NCBI GenBank assembly: GCA_000702845.1
Contig: JNKK01000007.1
Coordinates: forward strand, 1-64,000
Direction of reading: 5' to 3'
DNA length: 64,000 bases
Source: Lachnospiraceae bacterium FE2018
GTDB taxonomy: Bacteria > Bacillota > Clostridia > Lachnospirales > Lachnospiraceae
Under the pieces are notes generated by a model. It ran no database searches. It saw nothing but the letters and a program-made list of their open reading frames with translations, and was not told the DNA's origin. Shown here piece after piece: positions 18,573 through 27,670 of this stretch (its first letter is position 1; each line of letters begins with the position of its first letter). The translations under genes and the position numbers were made by a program.

Positions 18573-20660
18573 ATGAAACTGATCGATACATTTCCAACCA
18601 ACAAAATCGGAGATCTGGCTTACAGGGTGGGACGCGTGTTCCCGTTCGGCGCCACCGTGACGGATGATGCTGTCAATTTCAGTATTTTCTCGAAAGATGC
18701 GGCAGGGTGCACACTGCTGCTGTACCATCATGGCTGCCCGGAACCATTTGTGGAAATTCCGTTCCCGGAGGAATTCCGGATCGGAGATGTCTATACCATG
18801 ATGGTTTTCGGCATTAATATCGAGACGACGGAGTACGGCTACCGCTTTTCCGGCCGGTATGAACCGGAAAAAGGATATCGTTTTGATGAGAAACGGGTCT
18901 TACTAGATCCCTATGCGAGATCAGTTTCCGGCAGATCTGTCTGGGGCAGAGAGCCGGACCGGACTACAGATTTTCAGCACCGCGGACAGCTGATACATGA
19001 AGATTATGACTGGGAGGGCGATAAGCCGCTGGAGATTCCGCAGCGGGATCTCATTATTTACGAGATGCATGTGCGTTCCTTTACACAGCACAATTCCAGC
19101 GGCGTCCGGTATAAGGGAAGCTTTGCCGGAATCGTCGAGAAAATCCCGTATCTGAAGAAGCTGGGTGTCAACTGTATTGAGCTGATGCCTGTGTTTGAAT
19201 TTGATGAGTTTGAGAATGCAAGGGAAGTAAACGGCAAAAAACTGCTGAATTACTGGGGGTATTCGACAGTCGGATTCTTCGCGCCGAAGGCAGGCTATGC
19301 AGTGTCGGCTCCTTATGGAATGGAAGCGGATGAACTGAAGAATCTGGTCCGGCAGCTGCACAAAAACGGGATTGAGGTGATTCTGGACGTCGTATTCAAC
19401 CACACGGCAGAGGGCAATGAGAATGGTCCCTATATTTCATTCCGCGGGATCGATAACCGCACCTACTACCTCCTGACACCAGATGGACAGTACTACAATT
19501 TCAGCGGATGCGGCAACACGATGAACTGCAATCATCCGGTCGTACGGAATTTTGTTCTGGACTGCCTGCGCTATTGGGTTTCTGCATATCATGTCGACGG
19601 CTTCCGGTTTGACCTTGCCTCCATTTTATCCAGAGATGAGGATGGAACGCCAATGATGGATCCGCCGCTTCTGGATCTGATCGCACATGACGCGCTGCTG
19701 GGAAGAAGCATTCTCATTGCAGAGGCGTGGGATGCCGGCGGGCTCTATCAGGTCGGAAGCTTCCCTTCCTGGAAGCGCTGGTCAGAGTGGAACGGAAAAT
19801 ACAGAGACTGTGTCCGCAGATTCATTAAGGGAAATGCGGACTGCGCGCCGGAACTGTATGCGAGAATCGGCGGCTCGGAGGATCTGTACAGCGGCCGGTC
19901 ACCGATGGCTTCGATAAATTTCATTACCTGTCATGACGGGTTTACGTTATATGATCTTGTATCATATAATGAAAAGCATAATGAGGAAAACGGAGAGAAC
20001 AACCGGGACGGCTGCAATGACAATGACAGCTGGAACTGCGGAGAGGAAGGAGAGACCAGAGATCCGGAGATCCGGGCGCTGCGTTTCCGGCAGATGAAGA
20101 ACATGCTGACGATTCTGCTGACAAGCCGGGGTATTCCGATGCTTCTGTCCGGTGATGAGTTTGCAAACACACAGTACGGAAATAACAATGCCTATTGCCA
20201 GGACAATGAAATTTCCTGGCTGAACTGGAACGGTTTGATTACCCGCCCGGAGTTTTTTGATTATGTGCGGCGGCTGATCGCTTTCCGCAAGGCGCACCCG
20301 GTTCTGAAACGAAGCCGGTTTGACTTCGGTTACAATGGAACCGGTTATCCGGAACTCTCATTTCACGGAACAACGCCCTGGGAACTGGACCGGTCCGCAT
20401 CGAATCTGACCTTTGCGTATCTGTACGCAGAAGATCATGAAAAATACGGTACGGAACAGGATTGTTTCATTTACGTGGTTGTTAACGCCCACTGGGAGAC
20501 ACACACATTCCGGCTGCCTGTCATCCCCGCGGGGATGCAGTGGTATTTTGCGTTTGAGGGGAACGGTGTTTCTGCTGATCCGGGGCAGGAACAGCCGATG
20601 CAGCGACAGGACGCGATCGAACTCGGACCTCGCACGACGGCAGTGCTGGTGGCGAGATAA
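18573..20660 (+). CDS. glgX: glycogen debranching enzyme / isoamylase-type alpha-1,6-glucosidase
   Basis: GH13 enzyme of 695 residues that hydrolyses alpha-1,6 branches of glycogen or limit dextrins. The N-terminal CBM48 domain (about 25-115) has the DAVNFSIFSKDA motif. The catalytic barrel shows the four conserved regions: DVVFNHTAEG, GFRFDLAS (nucleophile Asp), EAWDAGG (general acid Glu) and TCHDGFTLYDL. The insert NNRDGCNDNDSWNCGEEGET is typical of GlgX/TreX types. AAAGGAGG lies 9 nt before the chosen ATG; the ATG at 18564 is only one base from that site and was rejected. No other glycogen genes are in the window. Confidence 0.93.
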   Translation: MKLIDTFPTNKIGDLAYRVGRVFPFGATVTDDAVNFSIFSKDAAGCTLLLYHHGCPEPFVEIPFPEEFRIGDVYTMMVFGINIETTEYGYRFSGRYEPEKGYRFDEKRVLLDPYARSVSGRSVWGREPDRTTDFQHRGQLIHEDYDWEGDKPLEIPQRDLIIYEMHVRSFTQHNSSGVRYKGSFAGIVEKIPYLKKLGVNCIELMPVFEFDEFENAREVNGKKLLNYWGYSTVGFFAPKAGYAVSAPYGMEADELKNLVRQLHKNGIEVILDVVFNHTAEGNENGPYISFRGIDNRTYYLLTPDGQYYNFSGCGNTMNCNHPVVRNFVLDCLRYWVSAYHVDGFRFDLASILSRDEDGTPMMDPPLLDLIAHDALLGRSILIAEAWDAGGLYQVGSFPSWKRWSEWNGKYRDCVRRFIKGNADCAPELYARIGGSEDLYSGRSPMASINFITCHDGFTLYDLVSYNEKHNEENGENNRDGCNDNDSWNCGEEGETRDPEIRALRFRQMKNMLTILLTSRGIPMLLSGDEFANTQYGNNNAYCQDNEISWLNWNGLITRPEFFDYVRRLIAFRKAHPVLKRSRFDFGYNGTGYPELSFHGTTPWELDRSASNLTFAYLYAEDHEKYGTEQDCFIYVVVNAHWETHTFRLPVIPAGMQWYFAFEGNGVSADPGQEQPMQRQDAIELGPRTTAVLVAR

Positions 20661-20743
20661 TTCACAGTTTCAGAAGCTGAGAGGATGAGCGGGCGGAACA
20701 TGTCAGTGAAGGAATTTGAGCTCTGTTACTACAGGAGAAAGCT

Positions 20744-22078
20744 ATGGATTTCTACAACGAATATCAACAGAAACTGCGCACGCCGGATGAGGCAGTACAG
20801 GTGGTGAAAAGCGGAGACTGGGTCGATTATACGTCAAATCTCGGATTTCCGATTCTGCTGGATGCGGCACTGGCGCGCAGAAAAAATGAACTGACCGATG
20901 TAAAATTCAGGGGAACACTTATATTCGGACCGATTCAGGTGGCGGAGTGTGACCCGGAGCGGGAACATTTTATTTATAACAGCTGGCACTTTTCAGCTTA
21001 CGAGCGGAAGCTTTCCGACCGGGGACTGTGCAGCTTTATGCCGATGATTTTCCGGTTTATGCCGGAATACTACCGGGCGATTCTGAAGGTCAATGTTGTC
21101 ATGCTGTGTGCGCGCCCGATGGACAAACACGGATATTTTAATCTGTCATGTGCCTCAGGGGTTGCCAAAGGAATCATCGAGGCGGCGGACATTGTCATAA
21201 TTGAGGTGAATGACAATCTGCCGCATCTGTTCGGCGGATTTGGAGAGTCCGTCCATATTTCCGATGTGGATTACATTGTCGAGGGTGAGCATCCGCCGCT
21301 GAATCAGATGCCCGGCAGCGCGCCGACAAAAGAAGATTTTGCGATTGCGGATGAAATCATCCCGTACATTCCGTCGGGGGCGACGCTCCAGCTTGGCATC
21401 GGAAACATGCCGACCGTCATCGGAAAGCGGATTGCAGAGTCTGATATTACGGATATCGGAATGCATACGGAACTGTGTTCAGATGCCTATCTGGCGATGT
21501 ACAGAGCCGGGAAGCTGACGAACCGAAAAAAGCAGCTGCACAAAGATAAGGGTGTGACAGCTATGGTTGTGGGTTCGCAGGAACTCTATGACTGGGTCGA
21601 TCACAATCCGGGTATTATGATCGCGCCGGTTTCCTATGTCAATGACCCGGCAATTATCGGGCGGATGGAAAACATGATCGCCATCAATAACTGTATTGCA
21701 GTGGATCTTTACGGGCAGGTGAGTGCCGAGGGCGCGGGGGGCCGCCAGATCAGCGGCACCGGCGGTCAGCTGGATTTCCTCACCGGAACGACCATCTCCC
21801 GCGGCGGAAAATCATTCCTCTGTATGACATCTTCTTTTGTCAATAAACAGGGTGTGCGTACATCACGTATCGTACCGCGGTTTACCGGAGACATCGTAAC
21901 GGATCCGCGCAGCCAGACACATCTGATTGCGACCGAGTACGGTGTCGTCAATCTGATCGGAAAATCCACCTGGGAGCGGGCAGAGGAACTGATTTCCATC
22001 GCGCATCCGGATTTCAGAGAAGAACTGATCCGGGCAGCGGATGAACAGAATATCTGGAGAAAATCAAATAAGAGATAA
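20744..22078 (+). CDS. acyl-CoA:acetate CoA-transferase, butyryl-CoA:acetate type
   Basis: Family I CoA-transferase of the acetyl-CoA hydrolase/transferase group, 444 residues. It is closest by eye to butyryl-CoA:acetate and 4-hydroxybutyrate CoA-transferases of butyrate-forming Clostridia. The N-terminus (YQQKLRTPDEAVQVVKSGDWVDY) fits that group. The catalytic Glu243 lies in IGMHTELCSD; the CoA-site motifs GIGNMPT and ISGTGGQLDF follow. It would convert butyryl-CoA plus acetate to butyrate plus acetyl-CoA. Crotonyl-, propionyl- or hydroxybutyryl-CoA cannot be excluded from sequence alone. The gene is followed by a good terminator, so it is probably the last gene of its transcript. Confidence 0.85.
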   Translation: MDFYNEYQQKLRTPDEAVQVVKSGDWVDYTSNLGFPILLDAALARRKNELTDVKFRGTLIFGPIQVAECDPEREHFIYNSWHFSAYERKLSDRGLCSFMPMIFRFMPEYYRAILKVNVVMLCARPMDKHGYFNLSCASGVAKGIIEAADIVIIEVNDNLPHLFGGFGESVHISDVDYIVEGEHPPLNQMPGSAPTKEDFAIADEIIPYIPSGATLQLGIGNMPTVIGKRIAESDITDIGMHTELCSDAYLAMYRAGKLTNRKKQLHKDKGVTAMVVGSQELYDWVDHNPGIMIAPVSYVNDPAIIGRMENMIAINNCIAVDLYGQVSAEGAGGRQISGTGGQLDFLTGTTISRGGKSFLCMTSSFVNKQGVRTSRIVPRFTGDIVTDPRSQTHLIATEYGVVNLIGKSTWERAEELISIAHPDFREELIRAADEQNIWRKSNKR

Positions 22079-22092
22079 TTATCAAATAAGAA

Positions 22093-22124
22093 AACTTCGT
22101 CTGTGAAAGCAGACGGAGTTTTTT
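22093..22124 (+). terminator. Rho-independent terminator after the CoA-transferase gene
   Basis: An 11-bp stem containing one wobble pair (22093-22103 with 22110-22120) encloses a 6-nt loop and runs into six T. Confidence 0.9.
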
Positions 22125-22245
22125 GGTGCGAGTCTTTTGACAAATGATGACCTGCAGGCTATAATAAAAATAAATAGTGAATGATAGTGAAAGAAGTAAT
22201 AAAAAAGTGAAAAGAAGTGAAAAGAAGTGAAACAGAGGTTGTTTG

Positions 22246-23289
22246 ATGAATAATCCTTTTTCTTTATCATTTGGAACGAAGCCAATAGAACTGATCGAGA
22301 GACCGCTGCAGACTGCTGAGATACTTGATTCTTTTCGATCTGATCCCATTAATCAGCGAACATATATGATCACCGGTATCAGAGGTTCCGGCAAAACGGT
22401 CCTTCTTACAGAGGTTTCTTCCATTCTGAAAGAATTTGAAAAGTGGACCGTCATCCCGCTGAGTCCGGAAGCAGATATGATACATGCGCTGGCAGCAAAA
22501 TTGAGTAATACGCGAAAATTCTACGAGGTATTCCGCGATGCGAAAATCAATCTGTCTGTTTTCGGATTTGGTCTTGAAATAGACAGCGAGCCACCGATTA
22601 CCGACGATGAAACAGCAATTGAGAGAATGCTTTCTGCGGTTAAAAAGAACGGAGAGAGGGTTCTGATAACAGTTGATGAGGTGACAAATAACGAATACAT
22701 CAGAAAGTTTGCTTCTGTTTATCAAATCCTGATCAGAGAGGAATTGCCGGTGTTTCTTCTGATGACGGGCTTATATGAAAATGTACATGACCTGCAGAAC
22801 GAAAAGAGTCTGACGTTTCTCTATCGTGCGCCCAAGATAAAACTGCGGTCGCTGAATATGTCCGCAATTGCTGCAGCGTACAGGAATGTGCTTCAGGTTG
22901 ATTTAAGTACGTCGGCGGAAATGGCAAAGTTGACAAGAGGATATGCATTTGCGTTCCAGGTACTCGGTTATTTTACATTTCAGGATCCGGAGCGGGATTA
23001 TCATAATGTGCTGTCACAATACAGACTTTATCTGGATGAGTATGTATACGAAAAGCTGTGGTCTGAATTATCAGGAAAAGACAGAGAAATCGTTAAAACC
23101 ATGGCACAGTATCGGATTGATACAGTGGCAGAAATAAAGGAATATTGCGGTATCAAGAGTAATGATTTTTCAAACTACAGACAGCGTCTGATCCGGAAAG
23201 GCATTGTTGATGGAAGTGTGAGGGGGCATCTGACATTTACACTGCCGCTGTTTGAAGAGTTTATAGGAGATCAGATTTTGTTTTCGTGA
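22246..23289 (+). CDS. ATP-binding AAA protein, Orc1/Cdc6-like archaeal-ATPase type
   Basis: Protein of 347 residues with Walker A GIRGSGKT (about 45-52), Walker B VLITVDEV (about 139-146) and a C-terminal winged-helix-like region (about 270-340: KTMAQYRIDTVAEIKEYCGIKSNDFSNYRQRLIRKG region). This layout matches the STAND/archaeal ATPase proteins common and poorly characterised in gut Clostridia. The role is unknown. It is A/T-richer than its neighbours. Upstream lies a short purine-rich repeat (22189-22235). ATG 22246 is preferred over the TTG one codon earlier; the AGAGG site lies about 6 nt upstream. It stands alone between terminator-bounded genes. Confidence 0.8.
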   Translation: MNNPFSLSFGTKPIELIERPLQTAEILDSFRSDPINQRTYMITGIRGSGKTVLLTEVSSILKEFEKWTVIPLSPEADMIHALAAKLSNTRKFYEVFRDAKINLSVFGFGLEIDSEPPITDDETAIERMLSAVKKNGERVLITVDEVTNNEYIRKFASVYQILIREELPVFLLMTGLYENVHDLQNEKSLTFLYRAPKIKLRSLNMSAIAAAYRNVLQVDLSTSAEMAKLTRGYAFAFQVLGYFTFQDPERDYHNVLSQYRLYLDEYVYEKLWSELSGKDREIVKTMAQYRIDTVAEIKEYCGIKSNDFSNYRQRLIRKGIVDGSVRGHLTFTLPLFEEFIGDQILFS

Positions 23290-23359
23290 TATGTTCGCAA
23301 AACAAGGGAGACCACAGGTTTAGAAGATGTTAAAACGATAATAGAAAAGGAGAGTTTCA

Positions 23360-24538
23360 ATGAAGATTTTGAAAATCGGTGTCATCGGTCTCGGTGACAT
23401 CAGCAACGCGTATCTGACCAATCTCAACAAATATCCGGATGTCGTTGAATTATATGCCTGTGCCTGCCGCACACCGGCCAAGGCAGAGGCAAAGAAGGAG
23501 CAGTACGGATTTAAGAAAGCGTATGCCTCCGGCGAAGAACTTCTGCAGGACCCGGATGTCGATCTTGTGCTGAATCTGACCAATCCGGCGACGCATTATA
23601 AATTTAATCTCGCGGCACTGAAGGCCGGAAAGCATGTCTACTCCGAAAAACCGCTTGCAGCTACCTATGCAGAAGGAAAGGAGATCATTGCACTGGCGGG
23701 GGTGAAAGGACTCTATGTAGGCTGCGCACCCGACACGTTTATGGGATCCCGTATACAGACATTCCGCCGTCTGATGGATGAAGGTGTAACCGGAGATATC
23801 GTCGGGGGAACTGCAAACTGTATTGCGCATGGCTGGGAGTGGTTCCATCCGAATCCGGGCTTCTTCTACCAGAAAGGCGCGGGTCCTGTCCTGGATATCG
23901 GACCGTATTATATGACGGCGCTTATTTCCCTTCTGGGACCGGTTGATTCCGTCTGTGCGATGGGCATTCAGCCGCAGCAGGAGCGCATGATCTATTCTGA
24001 GCCTTTGAGCGGGCAGACGTTCCAGGTGGATCCTGAAGTTATGACGTCACTGATGGCAGTTCTGAAGTTTAAGAGCGGCGCGGTTGTCAATTACAACATG
24101 GTTTGGGATGCGTGGGATTCTGTTATGCCGCGCATGGAACTCTACGGAACGAAGGCGACGCTGGTCATGGCGGATGAGGATCCGAATGCAGGCCCGAACC
24201 TGTTTGGCGGCGACACGCTGGTGAAAGATCAGGAGACCTATCGCTGGAAGAATATGCCTCGTATAGATGGGGATGAGGACATTCCATGGGAGATCGCGGA
24301 AGTGAAGCATGACTACGACGCGACCAGCTATGTGACAAACAACCGGGGCATCGGTATCGTGGACATCGCGCATGCGATTGACGAGGGACGCAAGAACCGC
24401 GCGAGCGGCGCAATGGCTCTGCATATGCTGGAAGTGAGCGAGGCGATTCTTGTCTCTGCGAAAGAGCACAGGTATATTCAGATGGAATCTACCTTTGAGC
24501 GTCCGGCACCCATGCCGCAGAAGGGAAAGAATAACTGA
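23360..24538 (+). CDS. Gfo/Idh/MocA-family oxidoreductase
   Basis: NAD(P)-dependent sugar or polyol dehydrogenase family member, 392 residues. The N-terminal Rossmann fold shows IGVIGLGDISNAYL (about 5-18). The EKPLA motif, with the conserved Lys, lies near 95-99 (HVYSEKPLAAT). The C-terminal alpha/beta domain includes GPVLDIGPYYMTALISLLG. Substrate is not predictable; no transporter or sugar genes flank it. AAAGGAG lies 10 nt upstream of the ATG. It is terminated by a strong hairpin. Confidence 0.92.
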   Translation: MKILKIGVIGLGDISNAYLTNLNKYPDVVELYACACRTPAKAEAKKEQYGFKKAYASGEELLQDPDVDLVLNLTNPATHYKFNLAALKAGKHVYSEKPLAATYAEGKEIIALAGVKGLYVGCAPDTFMGSRIQTFRRLMDEGVTGDIVGGTANCIAHGWEWFHPNPGFFYQKGAGPVLDIGPYYMTALISLLGPVDSVCAMGIQPQQERMIYSEPLSGQTFQVDPEVMTSLMAVLKFKSGAVVNYNMVWDAWDSVMPRMELYGTKATLVMADEDPNAGPNLFGGDTLVKDQETYRWKNMPRIDGDEDIPWEIAEVKHDYDATSYVTNNRGIGIVDIAHAIDEGRKNRASGAMALHMLEVSEAILVSAKEHRYIQMESTFERPAPMPQKGKNN

Positions 24539-24579
24539 TCGAACGGCAAAATCTGATAATCGTAATTTTGTGCTAAAAG

Positions 24580-24619
24580 AACGTGCTTCTGTCACTGTGC
24601 AGAAGCACGTTTTTGTTTT
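24580..24619 (+). terminator. Rho-independent terminator after the Gfo/Idh/MocA gene
   Basis: A perfect 12-bp stem (24580-24591 with 24600-24611) has an 8-nt loop and a T-rich tail. Confidence 0.92.
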
Positions 24620-24692
24620 ATGGTTATTTCAACAACGGGAACGGACACGATAGATGATTTGATGCAGCATATCAAATTGCGACAGCCCTGTA

Positions 24693-26648
24693 TTATTTCC
24701 CGCAGCACTTCTTAAACTTTTTGCCCGATCCGCACGGACAGGGATCATTTGGATAAATCTTTTTACCTGAAATTTTCTGGACAGTTCCATTCGGGCTGAT
24801 AACAGCGCGTGAGGTGTCTGCAGCATTGCTGTCCAGATCAAGAGATAATCCCATTTTTTCAATTTTGGCTCTGTTTTCTTCAAGAAGTTCGGCCATCGTG
24901 GAACTTCCTGCCATTATGACAGGCAGTTTACCGGTGCCGGGCCGAGACTTATTTCCGGCTGAAATCTCCAGAGGAGTATGTCCTCTATGTACGTACATAC
25001 GTGTAGTATTATTTGCCTGCATTACAAGAGGTGCAAATGACGCGAGCGTATCTTTTGAATCAAATATGATTTTCTGGCCGATCAGATTGAACACATCCGT
25101 AGGATGAGCGCCCGTATTTATTTCATTCCATATTTGCTGACATAGTTTTATCGCTTCCGCTTCATCGAGGCCGCATTTTGAAGTCAGAAAGTCTTTCAGA
25201 CGACAATACTCCTTTTGATGCCTCGGAAATCTGTAATCCCAGAGATCCATTATTTCCTGTTTTTCAGGAAAATAAAACGATTTCGATTCCTGCACTTTTA
25301 AGATTTTCCGGTAAAGATTGTCTTTTAATGCGGGTTTTGCGACCAGCATGTCATCAGCAATTACACAGGGATTGATCTGATCAGGATGTTCTTTGATCAT
25401 TGTAATGATCTCCTTGTCAGTACCCTGGCCGTTTTTTCTGTAAAGGTGGCAAAACTCCTTTAAAGGAATCGAAACATAGTAAAACTGGACGATATTCAGG
25501 CACGCTGCGAGCCAGACAAATGCCTGTCTTTCCTTGTGGAAATCAGGCGTACTGATATTATAGTATGCCTCTTTCACATCCATCGGAATTTCACAGGTGC
25601 TATCATTATCATGCCAGAAGAGATAATCGAGTGCTTCAAAGTTCTCCAGATCCAGTACTTCAAAACCGGAAGAGGGTTCATAACTGTCTGCCTGTTTCAG
25701 AGCTTTTTCAAACGCAGAGATGACTGTATCAGAAAAACAGATCAGGAAGCGTTTCATCCTGTCAGGCCGGAGCAGTTCCTGCGAAATCCGGCTGCTAAGA
25801 TCTCCTAGTGAGAGAGCAGAAGGTTTCTTCAGCCCCAGATCCTTTGCTATCTGTATCAATGATTTTTTGTCATAACATTGAATAAGAATTTCTCTCAGTG
25901 TGTTGCCATCCGGCGTTTTAAAAGCATCAAAAAGATAGGTATCTCTGACACTCTGCTGCAGCTGTTCGAGAGAATCTTCAATTGTGGCAGGAAGCTCATC
26001 CCGTTTTATTTGGCTGTTTAATATCTTAGCAGTCAGAACATCTGTAAACTCCTTGAGATGGTTCGTGGCACAGGTTTTCAAATTACCTTCCCGGGACTGG
26101 GGATTTTTCATCCCGTACAATCCGATTCCGTCGGAAATATTGCGATATATTTCAGCTTGTGTAAGGTATTGCGTTTTATCGGTATAGTTTATACGGCAGT
26201 TATCGAAGAGAAACTGCATTCTTCTGCCGGATTCTTCCCCGTCGGGATCAGCCTCTGAGACGGCTTTGCTGCATTTTGTGTAAAATGGGAATATCAGAGA
26301 TTTACCGGAAATCACTTTTTCGATTTCAATACGAAATGCAGATACAGATTGATAACAATAAGAGAACCAGTTCTCTGAGGATAGATAGTCATCGATGAAA
26401 GTATCCTGTGCCGACTGAAGATCGTAATCGTAGGTCGGATTGAACAGGGCATTTTCAATTCTTTCACGCAATTGGAGTTTGCGCCGGAAAAACTCAAATT
26501 CATAATCGGCAGGTCCATCAAAACCAAGCAGATAATTCAGGATTACACTCAGTGTGGAGAAAGTGATGCCCGCTGGTACATCAATCCGCCGCCATACGAT
26601 GGGTTTCGTGTTTTTTTCGATAACTTTCAACTGGTAAGATGTAATCAA
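24693..26648 (-). CDS. pRiA4b ORF-3-like / SEC-C motif protein
   Basis: Protein of 651 residues joining two recognisable ends. The N-terminus (about 1-95: YQLKVIEKNTKPIVWRRI through the FEFF segment) matches the plasmid pRiA4b ORF-3-like domain. The C-terminus has the SEC-C zinc motif CPCGSGKKFKKCCG (about 637-650), known from the SecA tail and many uncharacterised proteins. The middle (about 100-620) is helical and not recognised. No secretion signal or TM is visible. It is convergent with the Gfo/Idh/MocA gene and divergent from a small ORF. Function unknown; SEC-C suggests binding to nucleic acid or ribosome-associated partners. Confidence 0.8.
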   Translation of the reverse strand: MITSYQLKVIEKNTKPIVWRRIDVPAGITFSTLSVILNYLLGFDGPADYEFEFFRRKLQLRERIENALFNPTYDYDLQSAQDTFIDDYLSSENWFSYCYQSVSAFRIEIEKVISGKSLIFPFYTKCSKAVSEADPDGEESGRRMQFLFDNCRINYTDKTQYLTQAEIYRNISDGIGLYGMKNPQSREGNLKTCATNHLKEFTDVLTAKILNSQIKRDELPATIEDSLEQLQQSVRDTYLFDAFKTPDGNTLREILIQCYDKKSLIQIAKDLGLKKPSALSLGDLSSRISQELLRPDRMKRFLICFSDTVISAFEKALKQADSYEPSSGFEVLDLENFEALDYLFWHDNDSTCEIPMDVKEAYYNISTPDFHKERQAFVWLAACLNIVQFYYVSIPLKEFCHLYRKNGQGTDKEIITMIKEHPDQINPCVIADDMLVAKPALKDNLYRKILKVQESKSFYFPEKQEIMDLWDYRFPRHQKEYCRLKDFLTSKCGLDEAEAIKLCQQIWNEINTGAHPTDVFNLIGQKIIFDSKDTLASFAPLVMQANNTTRMYVHRGHTPLEISAGNKSRPGTGKLPVIMAGSSTMAELLEENRAKIEKMGLSLDLDSNAADTSRAVISPNGTVQKISGKKIYPNDPCPCGSGKKFKKCCGK

Positions 26649-26757
26649 TTGATTTACCCCTGAAATTATGCAGATTATTTGCTGTTTATGTTCCTATAAA
26701 ATGCAAATTCAGTGTATCATATATAAAAGAAAGGGACAATGATAAAGGAGATACACC

Positions 26758-26934
26758 ATGGCAGATAATACATCCACCCATTCCTCATTCGAGGCACCTG
26801 GAACACTGATCGCGAATGATACTGCGTATGAATTTAGACTCTGGAAACACATGCCGGGAGATATGGTTCTGGAGCCGGTGTTCTACTGTCCGATGCTGAT
26901 CAACAATTCGGGAATCGGTCTGGAACAGATATGA
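26758..26934 (+). pseudogene. 58-codon ORF, probable 5' remnant of a lost gene
   Basis: A short reading frame with a strong AAAGGAG site 7 nt upstream of its ATG, starting MADNTSTHSSFEAPG and ending GIGLEQI. I do not recognise the family. Its stop codon lies immediately beside the stop codon of the convergent AraC gene (26934/26935), with no terminator between them. A good start plus abrupt end against another gene suggests the 5' piece of a longer gene cut by a deletion. A genuine small protein remains possible. Confidence 0.45.
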
Positions 26935-27576
26935 TCAATGATATTTTTCTCTGAATTCAACCGGCGTGTAGTTTGCTGTTTTGCGGAATACATGATAAAA
27001 ATACTGCACGTCCTCGTAGCCGCACAGCGCCGCAATTTCTTTGAGGTCTTTTTGTTCAAAGAGGAGCAGGCGCTGTGCTTCACCCATTCGTTTGCTGAGA
27101 ATATATTCATTTACAGTATATCCCGTTTTCTTTTTAAACTGCCGGCTCAGATGCCCTTCACTCATATAAAACTGTTTTGCAAGATCACGGATTCTGAGCT
27201 TTTCACGGTAATGCTGATCCACATAGACAATCAGTAGACTGAGGTTCTGACCGGCTGCGTTTTTCTTCGGGCTGTTTACCTGACTGTGCTGAAGGACTTT
27301 CTGCTGCAGCAGTGCAAAGATCATAGAGAGCACCTGACTGCAGATGTCGGATAAGTCAGGATCCTGAAAATGTTTCCTGAGATACTGAAAGCCGGCAGCT
27401 GCCAGTTCGAAATCATCTCCCAGTGCAATAACCGGATGCATGTCTTCAGGAATCACCTGATTTTGCGCAAATCCATCTATGTAGACATCTTCGATTTCAA
27501 TACAGATCTGTTCCATGGGATCTTTCGCATCGGATTTTTCTGCGTGCGACAGTCCGGCATTCTTGGCGATCAGCAT
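26935..27576 (-). CDS. AraC-family transcriptional regulator, possibly N-terminally truncated
   Basis: The C-terminal AraC DNA-binding domain is complete (about 112-213): LRIRDLAKQFYMSEGHLSRQFKKKTGYT for the first helix-turn-helix and AALCGYEDVQYFYHVFRKTANYTPVEFR for the second. Before it lies about 110 residues without a recognised ligand domain, short for a family usually near 280 residues. The frame stays open only nine codons above the ATG before a TAA, and the ATG has only a weak site. The gene may therefore have lost its 5' part. It diverges from the SDR gene, its natural regulatory target by position. Confidence 0.75.
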   Translation of the reverse strand: MLIAKNAGLSHAEKSDAKDPMEQICIEIEDVYIDGFAQNQVIPEDMHPVIALGDDFELAAAGFQYLRKHFQDPDLSDICSQVLSMIFALLQQKVLQHSQVNSPKKNAAGQNLSLLIVYVDQHYREKLRIRDLAKQFYMSEGHLSRQFKKKTGYTVNEYILSKRMGEAQRLLLFEQKDLKEIAALCGYEDVQYFYHVFRKTANYTPVEFREKYH

Positions 27577-27670
27577 GCCTTTTGTTACGGTGCCGCTTTT
27601 TGATTATACTCATCTTATATAATTGTATTCACTTATGAAATGACCTATTTTTTTACATCAGGAGGCAACT

